Below, piece after piece: positions 1 to 14,400 of a stretch of 64,000 bases of DNA (positions within the stretch are counted from its first letter, which is position 1; every line of letters begins with the position of its first letter). The DNA comes from Strigamia acuminata (lineage: Eukaryota > Arthropoda > Chilopoda > Geophilomorpha > Linotaeniidae): the NCBI GenBank assembly GCA_949358305.1, contig OX442321.1:6783605-6847604 (forward strand). Direction: 5' to 3'. The notes under the pieces are model-generated. The model ran no database searches and was not told the DNA's origin. It saw only the letters and a program-made list of their open reading frames with translations. A program made the position numbers and the translations under genes.

Positions 1-302
1 TTACCGATTTTTATCAATTTTACCAATTTTTATCGATTTTTCTCTATTTTATCGCTTTTTTATATGGAATTGTAATGTTTTTTAAAGATTTATTGTTGAA
101 TAAAATCATAGATTTTGAGTCAAAAAATTTATTTTTGTGATTTGTGAGTCAAAAAATAAATTTCTGTGATTTGTCAGTCAAAAAATTGATTTTTGTGATT
201 TTTAACATGTAATGTCATATTTTTGTATGTAATTTAAATTTTTTTTTTGTAATTTTTATTTCAATTATTTTAGTAATTTTTATTTATCTTTTCCACATTC
301 CA

Positions 303-350
303 GGACTTTGGGGTATACCCCATGGGGTACCCCAATTGGGGTGTACCCCA
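303..350. repeat. Nested CCCC/GGGG palindromes
   Basis: Successive overlapping dyads of the form GGGGTATACCCC, CCCATGGG, GGGGTACCCC and CCCCAATTGGGG lie in under 50 bp. The block recurs once per monomer (for example near 2486, 6686, 8846, 11000, 13054, 15216, 17211 and 19342). The monomer at about 4548 has lost one 12-bp step. Confidence 0.85.
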
Positions 351-421
351 TGTTTTGTAGTGACCCGTATTGGGACACCCTAGACGTGACAGATCGGGAC
401 ACAAAGAATACTTCCCTTCGA

Positions 422-591
422 GGGGATGGACTAAACGTCAGGTGTGAGGCATCAGGTGTCAGGCGCCTGTTTATTTGGGACTAACTGTCAGGCGTCAGAC
501 GTCTGAATCTCCCTTTTCACCAAAACTAAACGTCATGTGTCAGGCGTCGGGTGCCAGGTGTCAGACCTGACACATGACGTTTAGTCCATCC
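422..591. repeat. Inverted-repeat segment with TGTCAGGCGTC motifs
   Basis: An outer inverted repeat (GGGATGGACTAAACGTCA near 422 against TGACGTTTAGTCCATCCC near 573) surrounds several GTCAGGYGTC-like repeats. Inside it, 525-544 and 566-585 form a perfect 20-bp stem with a 21-nt loop. The block is present in every complete monomer, and the arms in the terminal monomer differ but remain complementary. Confidence 0.88.
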
Positions 592-944
592 CCACTTGGA
601 GACACACATGGACACGACAATATGTACGAGACAATATTCAAAAGTTTCAGAGTTCTAGGTAAGCAACGAAGACAAGGTTATAAGTAGAACATGAGTATTT
701 ATGTGGATCAAACTAAGAAAAGTCGCACTGGATGCTGTTAGACCTGGAGCAGGCTCTGAGCACTAATAATTTGGCTTTGTAATTATTTTGCCTACACGGA
801 AGCTATTTCATACATAAAAGTTGCTCATAAAACGTGCATCAACATTAATCTTTTCTAATTAAAGAAAATGATGTTGACTGCAAACCTAGAGTGCTGTGGG
901 TACACAATGAGAAGAAATATCAATACAGAATGTGTAAATAAAAA

Positions 945-1165
945 TTATTTCAGAAAAAAAATTGTTTTGAAAAAACAAATCATTTCGGCAAAAACAAATT
1001 ATTTCGGGAAAAACAAATTATTTCGGGAAAAAACAAATTATTTCTGGAAAAAACAAATTATTTCTAGAAAAAACAAATTATTTCTGGAAAAAACAAATTA
1101 TTTCTGGAAAAAACAAATTATTTCTGGAAAAAACAAATTATTTCAGAAGGAAACAAATTAGTTTG
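945..1165 (+). repeat. 20-bp minisatellite inside the monomer (representative)
   Basis: The unit is close to TTTCTGGAAAAAACAAATTA, with about 10 copies here and 10-13 in the other monomers (near 3130, 5170, 7325, 9485, 11640, 13690, 15855 and 17850). Because 20 is not a multiple of 3, successive units are read in all three frames without stops. This creates an open frame of 97-122 codons starting at each landmark ATG. The frame is low-complexity and its length simply follows unit number, so I do not call it a gene. Confidence 0.9.
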
Positions 1166-1401
1166 GTGTAAATACAAAGTTTTTAGGTGGCAATAAATTT
1201 TATTGGTGAGAAATACATGCTTTTTCGTGTAAAAACAAATTTTCTTGTCCTACAATTCCACGCATCGGATTAAACAGTCCAAAAATCGAATTTGGCGCCA
1301 TACTATTGCCCAAGATGCATGGAGCGATGTGATTGGCCATGGGGATAATTATTATTGATCACTTGTGTCTGGGTTTCAAGCTATATGAAGGGTACAATTG
1401 T

Positions 1402-2439
1402 AAAATTACAAAAAAAAAATTTTAAATTACATACAAAAATATGACATTACATGTTAAAAATCCCAAAAATCAATTTTTTGATTGACAAATCACAGAAATT
1501 TATTTTTTGACTCACAAATCACAAAAATAAATTTTTTGACTGAAAATCTATGATTTTATTCAACAATAAATCTTTAAAAAACACTACAATTCGGTATAAA
1601 AAATCGATAAAAATGGAGAAGAAACGATATAAAAATCGGTAAAAATCGAGAAAAATCGGTAAAAATCGAGAAAAATGGAGAAAAAACGGTAAAAATCGGT
1701 AAAAATCGATTAAAATCGGTAAAAATCGGTAAAAATCGGTAAAAATCGATAAAAATTGGTAAAAATCGATAGAAATCGGTAAAAAACGGTAAAAATCGAT
1801 AAAAATCGTTTTTATCGATTTTTACCGATTTTTATCGATTTTTATCGATTTTTATCGATTTTTATCGATTTTTATCGATTTTTATCGATTTTTACCGATT
1901 TTTATCGATTTTTACCGATTTTTTGTCGATTTTTACCGATTTTTATCGATTTTTATTGATTTTTACCGATTTTTATCGATTTTTATCGATTTTTATCGAT
2001 TTTTACCGATTTTTATCGATTTTTACCGATTTTTATCGATTTTTACCGATTTTTATCGATTTTTATCGATTTTTACCGATTTTTAGCAATTTTTACCGAT
2101 TTTTATCGATTTTTACCGATTTCTATCGTTTTTTCTCTATTTTTACCGATTTTTATCGATTTTTCTTCATTTTTATCGATTTTTACCGATTTTTATCAAT
2201 TTTTACCAATTTTTATCGATTTTTCTCTATTTTATCGCTTTTTTATATGGAATTGTAATGTTTTTTAAAGATTTATTGTTGAATAAAATCATAGATTTTG
2301 AGTCAAAAAATTTATTTTTGTGATTTGTGAGTCAAAAAATAAATTTCTGTGATTTGTCAGTCAAAAAATTGATTTTTGTGATTTTTAACATGTAATGTCA
2401 TATTTTTGTATGTAATTTAAATTTTTTTTTTGTAATTTT
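1402..2439. repeat. Long palindrome of 10-bp repeats (representative copy)
   Basis: The left arm consists of AAAAATCGGT/AAAAATCGAT units and the right arm of TTTTTATCGA/TTTTTACCGA units, meeting at about 1808. The outer roughly 210 bp of the two arms (about 1402-1615 and 2226-2439) are non-repetitive and nearly perfect reverse complements. Further copies are centred near 3984, 6052, 8185, 10345, 12489, 14572, 16647 and 18750, and the window opens in the right arm of another. The right arm usually carries more 10-bp units than the left. T5/A5 runs recur every 10 bp, close to the DNA helical repeat. Confidence 0.93.
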
Positions 2440-5400
2440 TATTTCAATTATTTTAGTAATTTTTATTTATCTTTTCCACATTCCAGGACTTTGGGGTATA
2501 CCCCATGGGGTACCCCAATTGGGGTGTACCCCATGTTTTGTAGTGACCCGTATTGGGACACCCTAGACGTGACAGATCGGGACACAAAGAATACTTCCCT
2601 TCGAGGGGATGGACTAAACGTCAGGTGTGAGGCATCAGGTGTCAGGCGCCTGTTTATTTGGGACTAACTGTCAGGCGTCAGACGTCTGAATCTCCCTTTT
2701 CACCAAAACTAAACGTCATGTGTCAGGCGTCGGGTGCCAGGTGTCAGACCTGACACATGACGTTTAGTCCATCCCCACTTGGAGACACACATGGACACGA
2801 CAATATGTACGAGACAATATTCAAAAGTTTCAGAGTTCTAGGTAAGCAACGAAGACAAGGTTATAAGTAGAACATGAGTATTTATGTGGATCAAACTAAG
2901 AAAAGTCGCACTGGATGCTGTTAGACCTGGAGCAGGCTCTGAGCACTAATAATTTGGCTTTGTAATTATTTTGCCTACACGGAAGCTATTTCATACATAA
3001 AAGTTGCTCATAAAACGTGCATCAACATTAATCTTTTCTAATTAAAGAAAATGATGTTGACTGCAAACCTAGAGTGCTGTGGGTACACAATGAGAAGAAA
3101 TATCAATACAGAATGTGTAAATAAAAATCATTTCAGAAAAAAAATTGTTTTGAAAAAACAAATCATTTTGGCAAAAACAAATTATTTCGGGAAAAACAAA
3201 TTATTTCGGGAAAAAACAAATTATTTCTGGAAAAAACAAATTATTTCTGGAAAAAACAAATTATTTCTGGAAAAAACAAATTATTTCTGGAAAAAACAAA
3301 TTATTTCTGGAAAAAACAAATTATTTCAGAAGGAAACAAATTAGTTTGGTGTAAATACAAAGTTTTTAGGTGGCAATAAATTTTATTGGTGAGAAATACA
3401 TGCTTTTTCGTGTAAAAACAAATTTTCTTGTCCTACAATTCCACGCATCGGATTAAACAGTCCAAAAATCGAATTTGGCGCCATACTATTGCCCAAGATG
3501 CATGGAGCGATGTGATTGGCCATGGGGATAATTATTATTGATCACTTGTGTCTGGGTTTCAAGCTATATGAAAAGTACAATTGTAAAATTACAAAAAAAA
3601 AAATTTAAATTACATACAAAAATATGACATTACATGTTAAAAATCCCAAAAATCAATTTTTTGATTGACAAATCACAGAAATTTATTTTTTGACTCACAA
3701 ATCACAAAAATAAATTTTTTGACTGAAAATCTATGATTTTATTCAACAATAAATCTTTAAAAAACACTACAATTCGGTATAAAAAATTGATAAAAATGGA
3801 GAAGAAACGATATAAAAATCGGTAAAAATCGAGAAAAATCGGTAAAAATCGAGAAAAATGGAGAAAAAACGGTAAAAATCGGTAAAAATCGATAAAAATC
3901 GGTAAAAATCGGTAAAAATCGATAAAAATTGGTAAAAATCGATAGAAATCGGTAAAAAATGGTAAAAATCGATAAAAATCGTTTTAATCGATTTTTACCG
4001 ATTTTTATCGATTTTTACCGATTTTTACCGATTTTTATCGATTTTTACCGATTTTTATCGATTTTTACCGATTTTTATCGATTTTTACCGATTTTTATCG
4101 ATTTTTACCAATTTTTATCGATTTTTACCGATTTTTAGCAATTTTTACCGATTTTTATCGATTTTTACCGATTTCTATCGTTTTTTCTCCATTTTTACCG
4201 ATTTTTATCGATTTTTCTTCATTTTTATCGATTTTTACCGATTTTTATCAATTTTTACCAATTTTTATCGATTTTTCTCTATTTTATCGCTTTTTTATAT
4301 GGAATTGTAATGTTTTTTAAAGATTTATTGTTGAATAAAATCATTTAGATTTTGAGTCAAAAAATTTATTTTTGTGATTTGTGAGTCAAAAAATAAATTT
4401 CTGTGATTTGTCAGTCAAAAAATTGATTTTTGTGATTTTTAACATGTAATGTCATATTTTTGTATGTAATTTAAATTTTTTTTTTGTAATTTTTATTTCA
4501 ATTATTTTAGTAATTTTTATTTATCTTTTCCACATTCCAGGACTTTGGGGTATACCCCAATTGGGGTGTACCCCATGTTTTGTAGTGACCCGTATTGGGA
4601 CACCCTAGACGTGACAGATCGGGACACAAAGAATACTTCCCTTCGAGGGGATGGACTAAACGTCAGGTGTGAGGCATCAGGTGTCAGGCGCCTGTTTATT
4701 TGGGACTAACTGTTAGGCGTCAGACGTCTGAATCTCCCTTTTCACCAAAACTAAACGTCATGTGTCAGGCGTCGGGTGCCAGGTGTCAGACCTGACACAT
4801 GACGTTTAGTCCATCCCCACTTGGAGACACACATGGACACGACAATATGTACGAGACAATATTCAAAAGTTTCAGAGTTCTAGGTAAGCAACGAAGACAA
4901 GGTTATAAGTAGAACATGAGTATTTATGTGGATCAAACTAAGAAAAGTCGCACTGGATGCTGTTAGACCTGGAGCAGGCTCTGAGCACTAATAATTTGGC
5001 TTTGTAATTATTTTGCCTACACGGAAGCTATTTCATACATAAAAGTTGCTCATAAAACGTGCATCAACATTAATCTTTTCTAATTAAAGAAAATGATGTT
5101 GACTGCAAACCTAGAGTGCTGTGGGTACACAATGAGAAGAAATATCAATACAGAATGTGTAAATAAAAATTATTTCAGAAAAAAAATTGTTTTGAAAAAA
5201 CAAATCATTTTGGCAAAAACAAATTATTTCGGGAAAAACAAATTATTTCGGGAAAAAACAAATTATTTCTGGAAAAAACAAATTATTTCTGGAAAAAACA
5301 AATTATTTCTGGAAAAAACAAATTATTTCTGGAAAAAACAAATTATTTCTGGAAAAAACAAATTATTTCTGGAAAAAACAAATTATTTCAGAAGGAAACA

Positions 5401-8400
5401 AATTAGTTTGGTGTAAATACAAAGTTTTTAGGTGGCAATAAATTTTATTGGTGAGAAATACATGCTTTTTCGTGTAAAAACAAATTTTCTTGTCCTACAA
5501 TTCCACGCATCGGATTAAACAGTCCAAAAATCGAATTTGGCGCCATACTATTGCCCAAGATGCATGGAGCGATGTGATTGGCCATGGGGATAATTATTAT
5601 TGATCACTTGTGTCTGGGTTTCAAGCTATATGAAGGGTACAATTGTAAAATTACAAAAAAAAAAATTTAAATTACATACAAAAATATGACATTACATGTT
5701 AAAAATCCCAAAAATCAATTTTTTGATTGACAAATCACAGAAATTTATTTTTTGACTCACAAATCACAAAAATAAATTTTTTGACTGAAAATCTATGATT
5801 TTATTCAACAATAAATCTTTAAAAAACACTACAATTCGGTATAAAAAATCGATAAAAATGGAGAAGAAACAATATAAAAATCGGTAAAAATCGAGAAAAA
5901 TCGGTAAAAATCGAGAAAAATGGAGAAAAAACGGTAAAAATCGGTAAAAATCGATAAAAATCGGTAAAAATCGGTAAAAATCGGTAAAAATCGATAAAAA
6001 TTGGTAAAAATCGATAGAAATCGGTAAAAAACGGTAAAAATCGATAAAAATCGTTTTTATCGATTTTTACCGATTTTTATCGATTTTTATCGATTTTTAT
6101 CGATTTTTATCGATTTTTACCGATTTTTATCGATTTTTACCGATTTTTTGTCGATTTTTACCGATTTTTATCGATTTTTATTGATTTTTACCGATTTTTA
6201 TCGATTTTTATCGATTTTTATCGATTTTTACCGATTTTTATCAATTTTTACCGATTTTTATCGATTTTTACCGATTTTTAGCAATTTTTACCGATTTTTA
6301 TCGATTTTTACCGATTTCTATCGTTTTTTCTCCATTTTTACCGATTTTTATCGATTTTTCTTCATTTTTATCGATTTTTACCGATTTTTATCAATTTTTA
6401 CCAATTTTTATCGATTTTTCTCTATTTTATCGCTTTTTTATATGGAATTGTAATGTTTTTTAAAGATTTATTGTTGAATAAAATCATAGATTTTGAGTCA
6501 AAAAATTTATTTTTGTGATTTGTGAGTCAAAAAATAAATTTCTGTGATTTGTCAGTCAAAAAATTGATTTTTGTGATTTTTAACATGTAATGTCATATTT
6601 TTGTATGTAATTTAAATTTTTTTTTTGTAATTTTTATTTCAATTATTTTAGTAATTTTTATTTATCTTTTCCACATTCCAGGACTTTGGGGTATACCCCA
6701 TGGGGTACCCCAATTGGGGTGTACCCCATGTTTTGTAGTGACCCGTATTGGGACACCCTAGACGTGACAGATCGGGACACAAAGAATACTTCCCTTCGAG
6801 GGGATGGACTAAACGTCAGGTGTGAGGCATCAGGTGTCAGGCGCCTGTTTATTTGGGACTAACTGTCAGGCGTCAGACGTCTGAATCTCCCTTTTCACCA
6901 AAACTAAACGTCATGTGTCAGGCGTCGGGTGCCAGGTGTCAGACCTGACACATGACGTTTAGTCCATCCCCACTTGGAGACACACATGGACACGACAATA
7001 TGTACGAGACAATATTCAAAAGTTTCAGAGTTCTAGGTAAGCAACGAAGACAAGGTTATAAGTAGAACATGAGTATTTATGTGGATCAAACTAAGAAAAG
7101 TCGCACTGGATGCTGTTAGACCTGGAGCAGGCTCTGAGCACTAATAATTTGGCTTTGTAATTATTTTGCCTACACGGAAGCTATTTCATACATAAAAGTT
7201 GCTCATAAAACGTGCATCAACATTAATCTTTTCTAATTAAAGAAAATGATGTTGACTGCAAACCTAGAGTGCTGTGGGTACACAATGAGAAGAAATATCA
7301 ATACAGAATGTGTAAATAAAAATTATTTCAGAAAAAAAATTGTTTTGAAAAAACAAATCATTTCGGCAAAAACAAATTATTTCGGGAAAAACAAATTATT
7401 TCGGGAAAAAACAAATTATTTCTGGAAAAAACAAATTATTTCTGGAAAAAACAAATTATTTCTGGAAAAAACAAATTATTTCTGGAAAAAACAAATTATT
7501 TCTGGAAAAAACAAATTATTTCAGAAGGAAACAAATTAGTTTGGTGTAAATACAAAGTTTTTAGGTGGCAATAAATTTTATTGGTGAGAAATACATGCTT
7601 TTTCGTGTAAAAACAAATTTTCTTGTCCTACAATTCCACGCATCGGATTAAACAGTCCAAAAATCGAATTTGGCGCCATACTATTGCCCAAGATGCATGG
7701 AGCGATGTGATTGGCCATGGGGATAATTATTATTGATCACTTGTGTCTGGGTTTCAAGCTATATGAAGGGTACAATTGTAAAATTACAAAAAAAAAAATT
7801 TAAATTACATACAAAAATATGACATTACATGTTAAAAATCCCAAAAATCAATTTTTTGATTGACAAATCACAGAAATTTATTTTTTGACTCACAAATCAC
7901 AAAAATAAATTTTTTGACTGAAAATCTATGATTTTATTCAACAATAAATCTTTAAAAAACACTACAATTCGGTATAAAAAATCAATAAAAATGGAGAAGA
8001 AACGATATAAAAATCGGTAAAAATCGAGAAAAATCGGTAAAAATCGAGAAAAATGGAGAAAAAACGGTAAAAATCGGTAAAAATCGATAAAAATCGGTAA
8101 AAATCGGTAAAAATCGGTAAAAATCGATAAAAATTGGTAAAAATCGATAGAAATCGGTAAAAAATAGTAAAAATTGATAAAAATCGTTTTTATCAATTTT
8201 TACCGATTTTTATCGATTTTTATTGATTTTTATCGTTTTTTATCGATTTTTACCGATTTTTATCGATTTTTACCGATTTTTTGTCGATTTTTACCGATTT
8301 TTATCGATTTTTATTGATTTTTACCGATTTTTACCGATTTTTATCGATTTTTATCGATTTTTATCGATTTTTACCGATTTTTATCGATTTTTACCGATTT

Positions 8401-11400
8401 TTATCGATTTTTACCGATTTTTATCGATTTTTACCGATTTTTAGCAATTTTTACCGATTTTTATCGATTTTTACCGATTTCTATTGTTTTTTCTCCATTT
8501 TTACCGATTTTTATCGATTTTTCTTCATTTTTATCGATTTTTACCGATTTTTATCAATTTTTACCAATTTTTATCGATTTTTCTCTATTTTATCGCTTTT
8601 TTATATGGAATTGTAATGTTTTTTAAAGATTTATTGTTGAATAAAATCATAGATTTTGAGTCAAAAAATTTATTTTTGTGATTTGTGAGTCAAAAAATAA
8701 ATTTCTGTGATTTGTCAGTCAAATTGATTTTTGTGATTTTTAACATGTAATGTCATATTTTTGTATGTAATTTAAATTTTTTTTTTGTAATTTTTATTTC
8801 AATTTTTTTAGTAATTTTTATTTATCTTTTCCACATTCCAGGACTTTGGGGTATACCTCATGGGGTACCCCAATTGGGGTGTACCCCATGTTTTGTAGTG
8901 ACCCGTATTGGGACACCCTGGACGTGACAGATCGGGACACAAAGAATACTTTCCTTCGAGGGGATGGACTAAACGTCAGGTGTGAGGCATCAGGTGTCAG
9001 GCGCCTGTTTATTTGGGACTAACTGTCAGGCGTCAGACGTCTGAATCTCCCTTTTCACCAAAACTAAACGTCATGTGTCAGGCGTCGGGTGCCAGGTGTC
9101 AGACCTGACACATGACGTTTAGTCCATCCCCACTTGGAGACACACATGGACACGACAATATGTACGAGACAATATTCAAAAGTTTCAGAGTTCTAGGTAA
9201 GCAACGAAGACAAGGTTATAAGTAGAACATGAGTATTTATGTGGATCAAACTAAGAAAAGTCGCACTGGATGCTGTTAGACCTGGAGCAGGCTCTGAGCA
9301 CTAATAATTTGGCTTTGTAATTATTTTGCCTACACGGAAGCTATTTCATACATAAAAGTTGCTCATAAAACGTGCATCAACATTAATCTTTTCTAATTAA
9401 AGAAAATGATGTTGACTGCAAACCTAGAGTGCTGTGGGTACACAATGAGAAGAAATATCAATACAGAATGTGTAAATAAAAATTATTTCAGAAAAAAAAT
9501 TGTTTTGAAAAAACAAATCATTTCGGCAAAAACAAATTATTTCGGGAAAAACAAATTATTTCGGGAAAAAACAAATTATTTCTGGAAAAAACAAATTATT
9601 TCTGGAAAAAACAAATTATTTCTGGAAAAAACAAATTATTTCTGGAAAAAACAAATTATTTCTGGAAAAAACAAATTATTTCAGAAGGAAACAAATTAGT
9701 TTGGTGTAAATACAAAGTTTTTAGGTGGCAATAAATTTTATTGGTGAGAAATACATGCTTTTTCGTGTAAAAACAAATTTTCTTGTCCTACAATTCCACG
9801 CATCGGATTAAACAGTCCAAAAATCGAATTTGGCGCCATACTATTGCCCAAGATGCATGGAGCGATGTGATTGGCCATGGGGATAATTATTATTGATCAC
9901 TTGTGTCTGGGTTTCAAGCTATATGAAGGGTACAATTGTAAAATTACAAAAAAAAAAATTTAAATTACATACAAAAATATGACATTACATGTTAAAAATC
10001 CCAAAAATCAATTTTTTGATTGACAAATCACAGAAATTTATTTTTTGACTCACAAATCACAAAAATAAATTTTTTGACTGAAAATCTATGATTTTATTCA
10101 ACAATAAATCTTTAAAAAACACTACAATTCGGTATAAAAAATCGATAAAAATGGAGAAGAAACGATATAAAAATCGGTAAAAATCGAGAAAAATCGGTAA
10201 AAATCGAGAAAAATGGAGAAAAAACGGTAAAAATCGGTAAAAATCGATAAAAATCGGTAAAAATCGGTAAAAATCGGTAAAAATCGATAAAAATTGGTAA
10301 AAATCGATAGAAATCGGTAAAAAACGGTAAAAATCGATAAAAATCGTTTTTATCGATTTTTACCGATTTTTATCGATTTTTATCGATTTTTATCGATTTT
10401 TATCGATTTTTACCGATTTTTACCGATTTTTTGTCGATTTTTACCGATTTTTATCGATTTTTATTGATTTTTACCGATTTTTATCGATTTTTATCGATTT
10501 TTATCAATTTTTACCGATTTTTATCGATTTTTACCGATTTTTATCGATTTTTACCGATTTTTATCGATTTTTATCGATTTTTACCGATTTTTAGCAATTT
10601 TTACCGATTTTTATCGATTTTTACCGATTTCTATCGTTTTTTCTCCATTTTTACCGATTTTTATCGATTTTTCTTCATTTTTATCGATTTTTACCGATTT
10701 TTATCAATTTTTACCAATTTTTATCGATTTTTCTCTATTTTATCACTTTTTTATATAGAATTGTAATGTTTTTTAAAGATTTATTGTTGAATAAAATCAT
10801 AGATTTTGAGTCAAAAAATTTATTTTTGTGATTTGTGAGTCAAAAAATAAATTTCTGTGATTTGTCAGTCAAAAAATTGATTTTTGTGATTTTTAACATG
10901 TAATGTCATATTTTTGTATGTAATTTAAATTTTTTTTTTGTAATTTTTATTTCAATTATTTTAGTAATTTTTATTTATCTTTTCCACATTCCAGGACTTT
11001 GGGGTATACCCCATGGGGTACCCCAATTGGGGTGTACCCCATGTTTTGTAGTGACCCGTATTGGGACACCCTAGACGTGACAGATCGGGACACAAAGAAT
11101 ACTTCCCTTCGAGGGGATGGACTAAACGTCAGGTGTGAGGCATCAGGTGTCAGGCGCCTGTTTATTTGGGACTAACTGTCAGGCGTCAGACGTCTGAATC
11201 TCCCTTTTCACCAAAACTAAACGTCATGTGTCAGGCGTCGGGTGCCAGGTGTCAGACCTGACACATGACGTTTAGTCCATCCCCACTTGGAAACACACAT
11301 GGACACGACAATATGTACGAGACAATATTCAAAAGTTTCAGAGTTCTAGGTAAGCAACGAAGACAAGGTTATAAGTAGAACATGAGTATTTATGTGGATC

Positions 11401-14400
11401 AAACTAAGAAAAGTCGCACTGGATGCTGTTAGACCTGGAGCAGGCTCTGAGCACTAATAATTTGGCTTTGTAATTATTTTGCCTACACGGAAGCTATTTC
11501 ATACATAAAAGTTGCTCATAAAACGTGCATCAACATTAATCTTTTCTAATTAAAGAAAATGATGTTGACTGCAAACCTAGAGTGCTGTGGGTACACAATG
11601 AGAAGAAATATCAATACAGAATGTGTAAATAAAAATTATTTCAGAAAAAAAATTGTTTTGAAAAAACAAATCATTTTGGCAAAAACAAATTATTTCGGGA
11701 AAAACAAATTATTTCGGGAAAAAACAAATTATTTCTGGAAAAAACAAATTATTTCTGGAAAAAACAAATTATTTCTGGAAAAAACAAATTATTTCTGGAA
11801 AAAACAAATTATTTCTGGAAAAAACAAATTATTTCAGAAAGAAACAAATTAGTTTGGTGTAAATACAAAGTTTTTAGGTGGCAATAAATTTTATTGGTGA
11901 GAAATACATGCTTTTTCGTGTAAAAACAAATTTTCTTGTCCTACAATTCCACGCATCGGATTAAACAGTCCAAAAATCGAATTTGGCGCCATACTATTGC
12001 CCAAGATGCATGGAGCGATGTGATTGGCCATGGGGATAATTATTATTGATCACTTGTGTCTGGGTTTCAAGCTATATGAAGGGTACAATTGTAAAATTAC
12101 AAAAAAAAAAATTTAAATTACATACAAAAATATGACATTACATGTTAAAAATCCCAAAAATCAATTTTTTGATTGACAAATCACAGAAATTTATTTTTTG
12201 ACTCACAAATCACAAAAATAAATTTTTTGACTGAAAATCTATGATTTTATTCAACAATAAATCTTTAAAAAACACTACAATTTGGTATAAAAAATTGATA
12301 AAAATGGAGAAGAAACGATATAAAAATCGGTAAAAATCGAGAAAAATCGGTAAAAATCGAGAAAAATGGAGAAAAAACGGTAAAAATCGGTAAAAATCGA
12401 TAAAAATCGGTAAAAATCGGTAAAAATCGATAAAAATTGGTAAAAATCGATAGAAATCGGTAAAAAATGGTAAAAATCGATAAAAATCGTTTTTATCGAT
12501 TTTTACCAATTTTTATCGATTTTTAGCAATTTTTACCGATTTTTATCGATTTTTACCGATTTTTATCGATTTTTACCGATTTTTATCGATTTTTACCGAT
12601 TTTTATCAATTTTTACCGATTTTTATCGATTTTTACCGATTTTTAGCAATTTTTACCGATTTTTATCGATTTTTACCGATTTCTATCGTTTTTTCTCCAT
12701 TTTTACCGATTTTTATCGATTTTTCTTCATTTTTATCGATTTTTACCGATTTTTATCAATTTTTACCAATTTTTATCGATTTTTCTCTATTTTATCGCTT
12801 TTTTATATGGAATTGTAATGTTTTTTAAAGATTTATTGTTGAATAAAATCATTTAGATTTTGAGTCAAAAAATTTATTTTTGTGATTTGTGAGTCAAAAA
12901 ATAAATTTCTGTGATTTGTCAGTCAAAAAATTGATTTTTGTGATTTTTAACATGTAATGTCATATTTTTGTATGTAATTTAAATTTTTTTTTTGTAATTT
13001 TTATTTCAATTATTTTAGTAATTTTTATTTATCTTTTCCACATTCCAGGACTTTGGGGTATACCCCATGGGGTACCCCAATTGGGGTGTACCCCATGTTT
13101 TGTAGTGACCCGTATTGGGACACCCTAGACGTGACAGATCGGGACACAAAGAATACTTCCCTTTGAGGGGATGGACTAAACGTCAGGTGTGAGGCATCAG
13201 GTGTCAGGCGCCTGTTTATTTGGGACTAACTGTCAGGCGTCAGACGTCTGAATCTCCCTTTTCACCAAAACTAAACGTCATGTGTCAGGCGTCGGGTGCC
13301 AGGTGTCAAACCTGACACATGACGTTTAGTCCATCCCCACTTGGAGACACACATGGACACGACAATATGTACGAGACAATATTCAAAAGTTTCAGAGTTC
13401 TAGGTAAGCAACGAAGACAAGGTTATAAGTAGAACATGAGTATTTATGTGGATCAAACTAAGAAAAGTCGCACTGGATGCTGTTAGACCTGGAGCAGGCT
13501 CTGAGCACTAATAATTTGGCTTTGTAATTATTTTGCCTACACGGAAGCTATTTCATACATAAAAGTTGCTCATAAAACGTGCATCAACATTAATCTTTTC
13601 TAATTAAAGAAAATGATGTTGACTGCAAACCTAGAGTGCTGTGGGTACACAATGAGAAGAAATATCAATACAGAATGTGTAAATAAAAATTATTTCAGAA
13701 AAAAAATTGTTTTGAAAAAACAAATCATTTCGGCAAAAACAAATTATTTCGGGAAAAACAAATTATTTCGGGAAAAAACAAATTATTTCTGGAAAAAACA
13801 AATTATTTCTGGAAAAAACAAATTATTTCTGGAAAAAACAAATTATTTCTGGAAAAAACAAATTATTTCTGGAAAAAACAAATTATTTCTGGAAAAAACA
13901 AATTATTTCAGAAGGAAACAAATTAGTTTGGTGTAAATACAAAGTTTTTAGGTGGCAATAAATTTTATTGGTGAGAAATACATGCTTTTTCGTGTAAAAA
14001 CAAATTTTCTTGTCCTACAATTCCACGCATCGGATTAAACAGTCCAAAAATCGAATTTGGCGCCATACTATTGCCCAAGATGCATGGAGCGATGTGATTG
14101 GCCATGGGGATAATTATTATTGATCACTTGTGTCTGGGTTTCAAGCTATATGAAGGGTACAATTGTAAAATTACAAAAAAAAAAATTTAAATTACATACA
14201 AAAATATGACATTACATGTTAAAAATCCCAAAAATCAATTTTTTGATTGACAAATCACAGAAATTTATTTTTTGACTCACAAATCACAAAAATAAATTTT
14301 TTGACTGAAAATCTATGATTTTATTCAACAATAAATCTTTAAAAAACACTACAATTCGGTATAAAAAATCGATAAAAATGGAGAAGAAACGATATAAAAA

